Positions 8,075 to 17,311 of a stretch of DNA of 64,000 nt are shown here, piece after piece. The position numbers were made by a program, and so were the translations under genes. Under the pieces are notes generated by a model, which worked only from the letters and a program-made list of their open reading frames with translations, did not search any database and was not told where the DNA came from. This DNA comes from Dokdonella koreensis DS-123 (lineage in GTDB: Bacteria; Pseudomonadota; Gammaproteobacteria; Xanthomonadales; Rhodanobacteraceae), in the NCBI RefSeq assembly GCF_001632775.1, contig NZ_CP015249.1, forward strand, positions 352,686 through 416,685, given 5' to 3'. Each line of letters opens with the position of its first letter. Position 1 is the first letter of the stretch.

Positions 8075-9121
8075 TCAACTGCGTGGCGGTGCGGCCGCGG
8101 GCGTGTCGAGCCAGGCCTGCCAGGCGCGGTCGAGGGCGTCGAGCGTCGAAGGCAGGCCGTAGTGGTCGCCTTCGCGGGCCAGCCACGCGCCGAGATCCTC
8201 GCCGCCGGCCGTGGCGGCGGCGATCGCGGCGAACACGTCGGGCCGGCCGCTGGCGGCGATCAGGAAGTCGGCGAACACGCGCGCCTGCGCATAGAACGCG
8301 CTGGCGCCACCGGCAAGGCGCCGGGCCGCTTCGCCGGAGACCACGGTCACCGTCGAGCCCGTGCCGGCCGGCCGCTCGGCGCGCACACGCGCGGCCAGCG
8401 GATGGTCCATGGTCACGAAGCGTGCGAGCGGAATCGGCGTCTCGTCGGACGCCTCGCCCCGGCGGATCTGCGCGAAGCGCGTGCGTCGCCCGTCGGCCAT
8501 CGCCGCGTCCTCCATCAATACGGCGGCGGTCTCGTCGAGCCAGTCCGGCGCCGGACCGCCGTAGTGCGCGGTGGTCGGCGCCGCTGCGTCGGGTCGCCGC
8601 GGCCAGTGATCCTCGATCAGCCACAGGTGGCCCAGCTCGTGCCGCACCGCCGAGCGCAGCGTGGTGTCGCCGTCGGGACCCGCACTGCCCGCGGCGGCGA
8701 GCGCCCGTGCCACCGCCGCGTCGATCGCCGCCGCCGGCGCGCCGGCCAGCTGCCGCTCGACCTGGGCACGGATCTTCGGTTCCAGCGCGCGCTGCCGGTC
8801 GGCGGCGTCGATCCAGGGCAGGACCCAGGTAAGGCCCGCCGCCCGCAGGCGTCCGCGAACCGCCTCACCGACCGGCGTTGCCGAACCGGCCGACACCAGG
8901 GCGCCGCGCGGCGGGGGCCGGCCGAAGTGCGTCCGATAGGCGGCAGCCGCGGCCTGCTCGTCCTCGGCCAGGCGCCGAACCTCCTCGGTATCACGGCCGT
9001 AGATGATGCCGGCGACGCCTTCGCGGCAGACCAGGGTGCCGAGCTCGGGCAGCGGCGGACACGAGACCGGATCGGCCGCGGCAATCAGGAGGCTCAGCAA
9101 GGTGGCGGGATGCGGGGTCAT
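8075..9121 (-). CDS. Putative gluzincin-type zinc metallopeptidase
   Basis: Protein of 348 residues. A short hydrophobic N-terminus (TLLSLLIAAADPV) may be a weak signal peptide. HELGHLWLIEDHW (about residues 160-172) is a HExxH zinc site, and DWLDETAAVLMED about 30 residues later offers the third Glu ligand, the layout of gluzincin (peptidase MA-like) enzymes. The C-terminal helical part (FYAQARVFADFLI) also fits that clan. Substrate is unknown. It lies directly upstream of the CadC-like regulator on the same strand and starts 65 bases from the divergent DUF2461 gene, so the short gap 9122-9186 must hold both promoters. Confidence 0.68.
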   Translation of the reverse strand: MTPHPATLLSLLIAAADPVSCPPLPELGTLVCREGVAGIIYGRDTEEVRRLAEDEQAAAAAYRTHFGRPPPRGALVSAGSATPVGEAVRGRLRAAGLTWVLPWIDAADRQRALEPKIRAQVERQLAGAPAAAIDAAVARALAAAGSAGPDGDTTLRSAVRHELGHLWLIEDHWPRRPDAAAPTTAHYGGPAPDWLDETAAVLMEDAAMADGRRTRFAQIRRGEASDETPIPLARFVTMDHPLAARVRAERPAGTGSTVTVVSGEAARRLAGGASAFYAQARVFADFLIAASGRPDVFAAIAAATAGGEDLGAWLAREGDHYGLPSTLDALDRAWQAWLDTPAAAPPRS

Positions 9122-9186
9122 GTCCGGCGTCGTAGTGGGTACCGGCGGGTATGATGCGCAGCCGCCTCCAACCGTCGCACCGCGCC

Positions 9187-9870
9187 ATGTCCCGTTACTT
9201 CTCGCCCGCCACGTTCCGCTTCTTCCGCGACCTGGCCGCCCACAACGATCGCGCCTGGTTCGCCGAGCACAAGGCGCGCTACGAAGCCGACGTGCGCGAG
9301 CCGTTCCTGCGGCTGGTCGGTGACCTGCAGGCGCCGCTGGCCAGGATCAGCCCGCACTTCGTTGCCGATCCGCGCAAGCAGGGCGGGTCGCTGTTCCGCA
9401 TCCACCGCGACACGCGCTTCGCCAACGACAAGACGCCGTACAAGACCTGGTCCGGCGCGCGCCTGGCGCACGAGCGCGCGCGCCAGGTGCCCGCGCCGTC
9501 GTTCTACCTGCACATCCAGCCGAGCGATTGCTTCGCCGGCGGCGGCATCTGGCATCCGGAGCCGCCGACGCTCAAGAAGATCCGCGAGTTCCTGGCCGAC
9601 AATCCCGCCGCCTGGAAGAAGGCCACGCGCTCGCGCGCGTTCGCCGAGCGCTTCACGTTCTGGGGCGAGAACCTGACGCGGCCGCCGCGCGGCTACGACC
9701 CGGCGCACGAGCTGATCGAGGACCTCAAGCGCAAGAACTTCGCCGCCGGCACCGGCTTCACGCAGGCGGTGGCCTGCTCGGACGAACTGCTGCCGACCCT
9801 GGTCGATACCTTCCGCCGCATCGCGCCGATGATCGACTACCTCTGCGCGGCGCTGGATCTGGAGTTCTGA
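9187..9870 (+). CDS. DUF2461 / TIGR02453 family protein
   Basis: Protein of 227 residues starting at ATG 9187 (MSRYFSPATFRFFRDLAAHN). Family hallmarks are visible: NDRAWFAEHKARYEADVREP near the N-terminus, RIHRDTRFANDKTPYKTW in the middle (about residues 75-94) and GGGIWHPEPPTLKKIREF. It is full length, cytoplasmic and single-domain. The biochemical function of the family is not established. It is divergent from the peptidase-like gene and stands alone. Confidence 0.88.
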   Translation: MSRYFSPATFRFFRDLAAHNDRAWFAEHKARYEADVREPFLRLVGDLQAPLARISPHFVADPRKQGGSLFRIHRDTRFANDKTPYKTWSGARLAHERARQVPAPSFYLHIQPSDCFAGGGIWHPEPPTLKKIREFLADNPAAWKKATRSRAFAERFTFWGENLTRPPRGYDPAHELIEDLKRKNFAAGTGFTQAVACSDELLPTLVDTFRRIAPMIDYLCAALDLEF

Positions 9871-9939
9871 GGGGCATCGGACGGCTTCTCGGTTTGAGAA
9901 GAGTTGCGTTGCAGCGCTCGAGCGCCGCAGGACCGGTGA

Positions 9940-9973
9940 TGTCTAGTTAGACAGTGCGCTGACGGTTGTCAGC
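9940..9973. repeat. Two small palindromes at the edge of the Rhs fragment
   Basis: TGTCTA-GT-TAGACA (9940-9953) is followed at once by GCTGAC-GGTT-GTCAGC (9958-9973). Both are perfect and sit where similarity to the intact rhs gene ends, so they may mark a recombination or insertion junction. No mobile element is visible next to them. Confidence 0.5.
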
Positions 9974-10400
9974 CACGCTCGCCGGGTTCTTCCACAGCAG
10001 CAACCGGCCGGCCTGGCTGTAGAAGTGCATCGACGTGCCAGAGCTCGTCGTGGTGCGCGTGCGCTGGCCGAGACCGTTGTAGGTGAAGCTCTCGGTATCG
10101 GCACCGACCACCGCCGATCGCACCCGGTGGGCCTCGTCCACGACGATCGCCGTCGTGTTAGGCAGGAAGCCGGTCGCGCTGGTGCGGCTAGTTGCACTGC
10201 CGAGGGCGTCGTAGGTGTAGCCGATGACGGCGGTCGAGGGCGCGGCCGGATCGATGATCCGCGTCGGGCGGCCGTCGGCCGCGTACTCGTGCCGGTGGTT
10301 GCGCCCGTCGGGTGTCTTGTGGGTCGTGCGCAGGTTGTTTTGCAGGTCGTAGTCGTAAGTGAACGTACTGCCGTTGTAGGTGTAGGTCGCCGTCGACACA
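9947..10400 (-). pseudogene. Rhs core fragment
   Basis: The minus strand encodes about 150 residues of Rhs/YD-repeat core (FTYDYDLQNNLRTT, HRHEYAADGRPTRIIDPAAP, VIGYTYDALGSATSRTSATG) that closely follow the core of the full Rhs protein, corresponding to about 13262-13687. Homology stops abruptly on both sides: after NPASVA at the low-coordinate end, and at about 10400, where a plus-strand recombinase fragment begins. There is no N-terminus, no start region and no C-terminal module, so it is a duplicated and truncated relic. Confidence 0.8.
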
Positions 10401-10898
10401 ATTGGATCATCGATCTGCGCAGCCTGAGTCCGCTCGCGGCGCGCAAGAAACACCGTGCCGTGGCGCCGATCATGGCCGAGATGGTCAGTTTCCTGCGCGC
10501 GTATCGAGACCGACCGCCTGAGCCAAAACGTGCTGGACGGCAGCCGGCACAGCCGCCGACACGCGTGCTGGGAATCAGCACCAGTACCACGCGTCAGCAA
10601 CTGGCGCAGGCCGCCGCAGATACGGGCGTGACGGACGTTACGCCTCACGTGGTGCGTCACACGATCGCAACGCACATGCTCCGGGCGCGCACCCTTGGTT
10701 GTCGTGTCGCGCATGCTCGGGCATCGCAGCATCAGAACAACGGTGGACATTTACGGCCACCTTGCGACGACCGATCTGGAACCGACTGCGATGGCTCTCG
10801 ACGAACTCATCCGCACAGCCCTTGCCGCGAACATTCCAGAGGCGAGCGAGGACCTTGCATCATTCCTGACTGAAATCTGCTCGACCACACTTAACTGA
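10395..10898 (+). pseudogene. Tyrosine recombinase (phage integrase type) remnant, truncated and frameshifted
   Basis: The plus strand encodes the C-terminal catalytic part of a XerC/D-like recombinase in two frames. The first frame reads DLRSLSPLAARKKHRAVAPI to TPHVVRHTIATHMLRA and carries the H-x-x-R box. The frame then shifts between about 10681 and 10698 and continues VVVSRMLGHRSIRTTVDIYG, with the second His and the catalytic Tyr, to the stop at 10896. The N-terminal core-binding domain is absent. The remnant starts exactly where the antisense Rhs fragment stops, so both were cut by the same rearrangement. Confidence 0.8.
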
Positions 10899-11027
10899 GG
10901 CAAGGCCGCTCCGGGCGAACCGCGGGCGCATGGTGAGCATGCTTCCGTTACCCGCCAACTATTCCGCACCTATTTTAACTAATTTATTGTATTCCAAAGA
11001 ATTGCACTTGGAGTGTTAATTCAACCC

Positions 11028-11537
11028 TCATAGGCAACCTTCTATGTAGCGAATGGACTCTTCCGTCCCTGCATAGAACTTTGTGACCAATCGTCCATCG
11101 GTTTCAAAGCGGATGCCGTAGCGGCCGTCGGGCGACCGAAGGGTCAAGTAGTGTCCTTCGGGACCAGTATACGCGTGCGATTCTTGGACGAGTTTGCTGC
11201 CGTATAGGCGCTTTAGCTCAGACTCGGACGTTCCGACACCTGCGCCAGAAATAGTAGTCACGCCAATCTCATATACATCAATGCGTGCCAAACTCTCATT
11301 GAGCATCATTAGGATCACGCCCTCGGGGAGGCCGCGACCCGCCGCGTAGTAGCAGCCTTCCTCTTCTGCTTCCGGAGCGACATGCGTCAGCGGAGCGCCA
11401 AGCGCGCGAACAAGTGCCTGCTCACTCATACCAACGCGAGCCTTGCCGATGGATGTGAAGGCGACTCGCTGAGGGCTGGCGGCAAACGCTGATCCCATCG
11501 CAGTAACCATCATTGCGAACACGACGAACTTGAACAT
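11028..11537 (-). CDS. Secreted hypothetical protein with BamE/SmpA-like pattern
   Basis: Protein of 169 residues from ATG 11537; other in-frame starts exist at 11552 and 11555 (TTG). Residues 1-20 (MFKFVVFAMMVTAMGSAFAA) are a signal peptide. The pattern IGKARVGMSEQALVRALGAP, and a second weaker copy GVGTSESELKRLYGSK, recall the helix-loop of BamE/SmpA-like small envelope proteins. Two Cys (CYY and the C-terminal EGCL) could pair. The region has lower GC than the chromosome around it, suggesting transfer. It lies downstream of the OmpA-like gene on the same strand and could be part of the rhs-associated accessory set. Confidence 0.55.
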   Translation of the reverse strand: MFKFVVFAMMVTAMGSAFAASPQRVAFTSIGKARVGMSEQALVRALGAPLTHVAPEAEEEGCYYAAGRGLPEGVILMMLNESLARIDVYEIGVTTISGAGVGTSESELKRLYGSKLVQESHAYTGPEGHYLTLRSPDGRYGIRFETDGRLVTKFYAGTEESIRYIEGCL

Positions 11538-11555
11538 GAACTCTAGCACCATCAA

Positions 11556-11597
11556 TTTATGCCGAACCGCGAAGCATCGATTTGAACGAATTCTTAA
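11556..11597 (-). other. Possible decayed attC-like sequence
   Basis: TTATGCCGAACCGCGAAGC followed by TTGAACGAATTCTTAAG resembles the attC inner half TTAAGCCG..CCGCGAAGC and its end TTGAATGAATTGTTAG. About ten central bases are missing and the outer core sites are not intact. If real, it would mean that the AT-richer genes next to it were once integron cassettes. The similarity was judged by eye and is weak. Confidence 0.25.
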
Positions 11598-11771
11598 GTT
11601 CCAAGACTAGAAACTACGAACACGAATCCAACTGAGCCCGCGCTAAGCAAACTATAGGTAGCCCGGAGGGGGCATGCCCTCACCAAACGAGAAGGCGACG
11701 TATCCCTCCCGGGGTGCGAGGCCGGAGAGGATGAACACTACAAAAATGGCTAGTTGGGTTCTTCGTGCAAA

Positions 11772-12305
11772 TTATTCATACCACCGACCAGTTCTTCCCG
11801 GTATTTTTACGTCAACGACACGAATTTCCGCCCTGCGATTGCTTTGCCTCTGTAGTTCCGTATGGCTTAGATCGACAGGATCTCCAATCCCGCGCCCCAT
11901 GTGCGCATATAACTGATCCTCGTTCACACCATTTGATTTTAGCCATTTGTAAACGAGCAGTGCGCGGCGCTCAGAAATCTCATTGCATTCAATTCCGGAA
12001 CATTCTTCTTTGTCGGAAAATCCAACCACCCCGACTCTCAAATCCTTATGACTATTTAGAAAATCAGCAACACCTTTCAGTGAGTCGCGAACATAATCTT
12101 CGTTGGTCACGGAGTCCATCAGCCCAACTCTCGGCTTTGGCGCCCCACCTCTAAAATAAATTACATCGAACTCAAAACTGGCAGGATCGATAACTTTTGC
12201 ACCATCAAGCGACTCCGCTTTTGCATTAGACGAAGCAAAGAGGCTCATCATTGCCATAGCTGCAATGAGAAAGAGGCGGAACGTATGGCTAATCAAGTAA
12301 ATCAT
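11772..12305 (-). CDS. Secreted OmpA-C-like domain protein, possible partner of the Rhs toxin
   Basis: Protein of 177 residues; GAGAGGG lies 7 bases before ATG 12305. Residues 1-30 form a signal peptide ending SSNAKA. The rest follows the OmpA/MotB peptidoglycan-binding fold: LRVGVVGFSDKEE, NEISERRALLVYKWL, LYAHMGRGIGDPVDL and QSNRRAEIRVV. It begins 20 bases after the stop of the rhs gene, so the two are almost certainly co-transcribed. An immunity gene is normally found in that place, but a periplasmic OmpA-like immunity protein would be unusual. GC content is lower than in neighbouring core genes. Confidence 0.7.
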   Translation of the reverse strand: MIYLISHTFRLFLIAAMAMMSLFASSNAKAESLDGAKVIDPASFEFDVIYFRGGAPKPRVGLMDSVTNEDYVRDSLKGVADFLNSHKDLRVGVVGFSDKEECSGIECNEISERRALLVYKWLKSNGVNEDQLYAHMGRGIGDPVDLSHTELQRQSNRRAEIRVVDVKIPGRTGRWYE

Positions 12306-12325
12306 CTACTAACCCTCTCGTACTG

Positions 12326-15300
12326 CTAATTGCATGACGCAGACTGAGGAACTGGCGCGCATGAACTGTTTACAGAGTCATTAGCAGCGTCCAGAATTCC
12401 TCGCTCTTTAATGCCATGAATAGGCGTCCAGAGTCGGCCACTTCCTATATAATTTATTCCTTTATTAAATAACGCTTCGCTTATATAGGAATTTATCTCC
12501 GTCTGCATGCGCTCCGCTCTGGAATTAATTGACCTTCCTCGTCCAATATTATCTGCCGCATGCTGGCCCTCGTGAGCGATAGCACCACCCAGCCTCACCG
12601 CGTAATCTCCGCCGCCACTAATGTTATTCTTGCTTATTCTTATTTGTGTATACGCTTTTCCCGACTCACCATCCGTCAAATATTGAGCGCTCCCCCCATC
12701 TCTGCCCGCGGTATCCTCGAAGCTTATACGGACACTATCATCACCTTTTTCACCAAACGCAGAGACAACGGCTGCCAATGTTTTTCTCTCAATGTTACTT
12801 AGCCTAGAGCTTTCAGATGCTTGTTTAACCGCACCTAAGCCCGCCTCAAAATTCTCGCACTGTTTTCCACTGGCGGAGCACGTCCATCGCCCATCTGGAT
12901 CAACGTACTTGTACGGATTGTTGTTTGCGTACCAATACCGATTGAAGCTTCCCGGGCTGGTCGCGACCGGATCGACCGCCAGGAACCGCCCCGCGTAGGG
13001 GTCATAGTAGCGCTGCTGCATATAGGTCAGCCGGGTTGTCCCGTCCTGGTAGTGACCCGCGAACTGCAGCCCGCCCCAGAACGCACCGCCCGCCGGGGCA
13101 CCGTACGGCTCCCAGTGCGGACTGCTGCTCACCAGCGTCACCGGCGTCACGCTGGTCTCCGCCAGCAGGCTGCCGAGGTGGTCGGTATGCACGTACACCG
13201 GGCCGGTCGAGTGCCGTCTCGCGATCCGCTTGGTGCCCAGGTAGATGTTGTACTGCTGGCTCTTGGCCACACTCGCTGGGTTCTCCCACAGCAGCAATGT
13301 GCCGTCCTGGCTGTAGAAGTGCATCAACGTGCCAAAGCTCGTCGTGGAGCGCGTGCGCCGGCCCAGGCCATCGTAGGTGTAGGTCTCGGTGTCGGCACCG
13401 ACCGTCGCCGACCGTATCCGGTTGGCATCGTCCACGACGATCGCCGTGGTGTTCGGCACGAAGCCGGTCGCACTGGTGCGGCTGGTCGCGTTGCCGCGGG
13501 CGTCGTAGGTATAGCCGATGACGGCGGTCGAGGGCGCCGCCGGGTCGACGAGCCGGGTCAGGCGGCCGTCGGCCGCGTACTCGTGCCGGTGGTTGCGGCC
13601 GCCCGGCGTCTCGCGAGTCGTGCGCAGGTTGTCCAGCAGGTCGTAGCCGTAAGTGAACGTGCGGCCGTTGTAGGCGTAGGTCGTCGTCTCTACCCTGTCA
13701 CGCGCGTCGTAGGTCATGCTGCGCGTGCGCGGCTGGATCACCGAGGTGCGCGTGTCGGTGATCGAGGCCACGTTGCCGTTCGGGTCCCAGGCATAGCTGT
13801 CCTGCACGTAGGTGCCGTGGCTGACGGCCTGCGGCAGGCCGCGTGCGTTGGGCGTCATGCTGTACGTCACCCCGTTGCCGTAGGTGAAGCCGGCGATCTC
13901 CCCGTTCGGGTGGTAGGTGGCGTTGGTGGCGTAATTGATGCTGCCGGGCATGCCCACCGCCTGGGTCGGCTGGCCCAGCCCGTTCGGCGCGTACTCCACC
14001 CTCAGACCGTCCGGGTAGGTCAGGCTCGCCGCCTGGCCGCGGGCGTGCCAGCCGTGCGTGATCGTCCAGCTGCCGGCCGCCAGGCCCGTCAGCGTCAGCG
14101 TCTCGGTGAGCGGCAGCCGCCGCCGGGTATAGGTGTAGGCGCGCGTCGAGCCGTCCGAGACCACGGTGTTCAGCAGGCCGTCGGGCGTGTAGGTGCGGAA
14201 GATGTTCGGCGTCGACGCGCCGCTGTAGAGCGTGTCCTTGAGCCGGTTGCGGGCGTCGTAGGTCAGGTTCGCCACCCCCGGCAACGTACCGGGACTGGTG
14301 TTGTTGCACGTCGTCGTCCCGGTCAGCGTCTGGCCGGTCGCCAGCCACTGGACATTGTCGGCCAGGTCATAGGCCACGATCGTTGCGCCCGACTCGGGCT
14401 CCACCGTCTTGCACAGCCGCTGGGCCGTGTCATAGACGTAGCTGGTCGTGCGGCTCAGGCCGATCGGGGTGCTGGTGCCCGGGTAGGTGTAGCTGCCGGT
14501 GCGAACCATCGAGGTCGGTGCGCCCAGCACGTTGCGGTGAATCGTCGTGGTGCCGAAGACATCGTCGATCTGGTACGGCGCCTCTTCGCTGGGCTGGTCG
14601 AACACCTGGTACCGCGTCGTCGTGACGAAATTGCGCGGGTTGGTCACCTGCTTCTCGAAGCCGGACAGGTACGCAATCTGGGTATTGAGATTCCCCAGCT
14701 CGCTGTTGGCCTGGATCAGCGTCGGCCGCCCCAGCGCGTCGTAGGTCGTCCAGGTGCCCGTCGTGCTCAGGCCCGCGCTCGGGTAGGACGCGAAGGTCTC
14801 CCGCCCGGCATGGTCGAAGCCGCGCGCCACGTAGCGCCGGGTCAGGCCATTGCTGGTGTCTTCTTCCAATGTCGTCACCGGTCGCCACAGCGCGTCCAGA
14901 TCGACCGTCTTGCGACCGGTGCCGGTCGTGACCGTCTGCCGCCAGTGCGTGCCGCTCACGCCCAGGCTGCTGTCGGTGGTCGGCACGAAGGCGACCGTGG
15001 TCGGCGTCCAGGCCACCGTGTCGCCGGCTGGATAGCTGATGCCCGACAGACGCCCGTCGTTGGTGTAGCTGTAGCTGGTCGTGTAGCCGGCCTCATTCCT
15101 GACGGAGGTGATCTGCCCGAAGGCGTTGAGGGTGGCTTCCTGATAGGTTCCGTCGGCGTAGGTGATCGTGCGCGGCACGCCGCGGTAATAGTTCGTCAGC
15201 GTCGTCTGCTGGCTGGCGCCGTCCTGCACCCAGTGCAGCATGCCGTCCGCGTGCCAGCCCAGCGTGCGCTGCGGCGTGCCGAAGCGCGTCTCGGTATTCC

Positions 15301-17311
15301 GGTCCAGCGTCGCGGCATGGTAGGTGTACGACTCGGCAGCCGCCCCGAACCCGCTGATCGTCTTCGTGCCGATGCGGCCCAGGATCCACACGTTGGCCGC
15401 GCCACCGGCCGTGCTCGTCTTGTCAACGTAGGTGATCGTTTCCGTCCGCGTGTAGCCCAGGCCGCTTGCGCGGGTCACCTGCAGCGGCCGCGCGAAGCGG
15501 TCGAACTGGCCCACCGGCGTGGACGCCGTGAACGTCACCCCCTGGCGCGTCTCCGAGCGCGACGTCACCGGCCGGATCAACTGCTGGATGTCCTCGTTGG
15601 TGCCGCTGGGAAAGCCGTAGCGGTTCGGAAACGGGCTGGCCGTCCCGGTGTAGTAAACCGTGTCCGTGCTGGCGAGCAAGGTACCGGTGGTGCCGGCCGC
15701 ATGGGTCTCGGTCCCCAGCAACCGGCCGAAGTTCTCCTTGTACTTGATCCCGAAGCGGTACCGCTTCTTCGTCGCGTCCGGTTCGGTCACCTGCACCCAG
15801 CGCTCGGCGGGCTGTGCACTGCAGGGCGCCGTGGTGCTGTTGCACATGCCCGGCCAGCCCACGGTCGGGGTGCCCGCGTCATAGAAATACTGCCAGGTCA
15901 GCGGCAATAACCCGGCGCCGCTGAGCGTCTTGGTCTGCAGCGCAAAGTTGTCCGCGAAGTACGGAATCAGCAGCTTGAACCTGGGAACGGGCCCGCCGGG
16001 GTTGAGGCAGCCCAAGCCCACATCGACCCCCGTCCGCGCCAGCCGGTGGTAGTCGAATACAAAGTCCCCATGGGCACCGCCCGGATGGTCGATCTTCACC
16101 TCGTAGTAACCGGTGTCATTCGGCGGACCCGTGCAATTGGTGGTGCTGCCGTCCCAGATCTGAGGCTGGATCACCCGGTCGCCGACGTACTCGTAACTCC
16201 AGCGCGGCCGCAGGCCGGTGGGAATGTCCACGTCGGTCGGCAGGTAGACGTACCGCAAGCCGGACGTGTACTCGTAGGTCCACGTGCGGCCGTGCGCCGT
16301 GGCGCTGGTGACGCGGTTGTCGGTGTAGGTCAGCGCGATCTGGCGATCGGGGATCGTCGTTTCTCCGACCGGATAGGAGCGGATAAGGGTCGGATAGCCG
16401 CTGCCGTTGTAGCTGTATTCCACCCGGTTGCCGTAGCGGTCCTCCACCTTCGAGGCCAGCAGGTAGCGCCGCTGGCGGGTCTGGTTGGTGAACCCGTACG
16501 TCGTGATCCACGGGATCCGGAGCGTGGTTATGGTCCGACTGACCAGGGTGTCGAAGGTGTACTTCGTGCCCTCCGGCGTGATCATGTGGAACGTCTCGCC
16601 GCTGGTCCCGACACTGCAATGGAAGACGCTGTGGTCGCTGGTGGTCCAGCGGTAGGTCGTCCCGTCGGTCGGATGGAGCGTCGAACCGCTGCCCGGCAGG
16701 TAGTACAGCTCGCTGTCGATGCCGCCGGGCACGTGCACCGACACGCCCGACCAGAAGTCCTCCAGCCGGATATCCCCCGTGACGACCGGCTTGAAGGGGG
16801 TACTGCAGCGGCCCGACCAGCCGTCGGACGCCGGCAGCGTGGCCACGATGTAGGGCACATCGACATCCCAGTTGCCGAAGCCGCCGAAGATCTGTTCGCC
16901 CACGCCCAGGCGCGTGATGCTCAAGCGCCGCCGCAGTTGCACCGGCAGGCCGTTGCCGGGCACGTCGATGTCCACGTTGGTGAAGCTGGTCTGGCCGTCG
17001 TGCAGGTTGACGCTGTCGCCCAACAACTCCGAGGTCAGCGGCGAGACTTCCTGCGCGCTGCGCAGGCGGTCGGCGTACTCCTGGAACGGAGACGCGTACG
17101 CGCCGCCACGCACGCAGGTCTCCTCGTCGTCATCGTCGCCGGTGCATTCCCGTTCGGAGACCGCCGCTGACGGCGCGTCCGCGCCGGGCGGCCCGACCGG
17201 CGGCGCCGCCACGCCCAAGACCGGCACGGCCAGTGCCAGCAGACCCCAAACCGCAACGATCAGTCCCCCGGAGGGACGAAGTCCACGCAACACTCGGTCC
17301 GGCACGGACAT
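12326..17311 (-). CDS. Large secreted Rhs/YD-repeat protein with C-terminal HEGQH zincin-like module
   Basis: Protein of 1661 residues from ATG 17311, which has AAGGAG 6 bases upstream. A signal peptide (about residues 10-36) precedes an acidic stretch (TGDDDDEETC); there is no PAAR or VgrG-type domain, so export is probably by Sec rather than by direct type VI loading. Many YD repeats fill residues about 300-1380. The Rhs hyperconserved end (RYYDPYAGRFLAVDP, then NPYKYVDPDGRW) stops near residue 1476. The last 185 residues (12329-12883) are AT-richer and unrelated in style. They hold AHEGQHAAD with HExxH at residues 1580-1584 and downstream Glu residues, suggesting a metallopeptidase-type toxin module. 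A truncated core copy lies at 9947-10400. Confidence 0.85.
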   Translation of the reverse strand: MSVPDRVLRGLRPSGGLIVAVWGLLALAVPVLGVAAPPVGPPGADAPSAAVSERECTGDDDDEETCVRGGAYASPFQEYADRLRSAQEVSPLTSELLGDSVNLHDGQTSFTNVDIDVPGNGLPVQLRRRLSITRLGVGEQIFGGFGNWDVDVPYIVATLPASDGWSGRCSTPFKPVVTGDIRLEDFWSGVSVHVPGGIDSELYYLPGSGSTLHPTDGTTYRWTTSDHSVFHCSVGTSGETFHMITPEGTKYTFDTLVSRTITTLRIPWITTYGFTNQTRQRRYLLASKVEDRYGNRVEYSYNGSGYPTLIRSYPVGETTIPDRQIALTYTDNRVTSATAHGRTWTYEYTSGLRYVYLPTDVDIPTGLRPRWSYEYVGDRVIQPQIWDGSTTNCTGPPNDTGYYEVKIDHPGGAHGDFVFDYHRLARTGVDVGLGCLNPGGPVPRFKLLIPYFADNFALQTKTLSGAGLLPLTWQYFYDAGTPTVGWPGMCNSTTAPCSAQPAERWVQVTEPDATKKRYRFGIKYKENFGRLLGTETHAAGTTGTLLASTDTVYYTGTASPFPNRYGFPSGTNEDIQQLIRPVTSRSETRQGVTFTASTPVGQFDRFARPLQVTRASGLGYTRTETITYVDKTSTAGGAANVWILGRIGTKTISGFGAAAESYTYHAATLDRNTETRFGTPQRTLGWHADGMLHWVQDGASQQTTLTNYYRGVPRTITYADGTYQEATLNAFGQITSVRNEAGYTTSYSYTNDGRLSGISYPAGDTVAWTPTTVAFVPTTDSSLGVSGTHWRQTVTTGTGRKTVDLDALWRPVTTLEEDTSNGLTRRYVARGFDHAGRETFASYPSAGLSTTGTWTTYDALGRPTLIQANSELGNLNTQIAYLSGFEKQVTNPRNFVTTTRYQVFDQPSEEAPYQIDDVFGTTTIHRNVLGAPTSMVRTGSYTYPGTSTPIGLSRTTSYVYDTAQRLCKTVEPESGATIVAYDLADNVQWLATGQTLTGTTTCNNTSPGTLPGVANLTYDARNRLKDTLYSGASTPNIFRTYTPDGLLNTVVSDGSTRAYTYTRRRLPLTETLTLTGLAAGSWTITHGWHARGQAASLTYPDGLRVEYAPNGLGQPTQAVGMPGSINYATNATYHPNGEIAGFTYGNGVTYSMTPNARGLPQAVSHGTYVQDSYAWDPNGNVASITDTRTSVIQPRTRSMTYDARDRVETTTYAYNGRTFTYGYDLLDNLRTTRETPGGRNHRHEYAADGRLTRLVDPAAPSTAVIGYTYDARGNATSRTSATGFVPNTTAIVVDDANRIRSATVGADTETYTYDGLGRRTRSTTSFGTLMHFYSQDGTLLLWENPASVAKSQQYNIYLGTKRIARRHSTGPVYVHTDHLGSLLAETSVTPVTLVSSSPHWEPYGAPAGGAFWGGLQFAGHYQDGTTRLTYMQQRYYDPYAGRFLAVDPVATSPGSFNRYWYANNNPYKYVDPDGRWTCSASGKQCENFEAGLGAVKQASESSRLSNIERKTLAAVVSAFGEKGDDSVRISFEDTAGRDGGSAQYLTDGESGKAYTQIRISKNNISGGGDYAVRLGGAIAHEGQHAADNIGRGRSINSRAERMQTEINSYISEALFNKGINYIGSGRLWTPIHGIKERGILDAANDSVNSSCAPVPQSASCN

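Noticed and set aside
12326..17311. Plus-strand open frames opposite the rhs gene
   Set aside because: They are shadows of the repetitive GC-rich YD repeats and show no family features.
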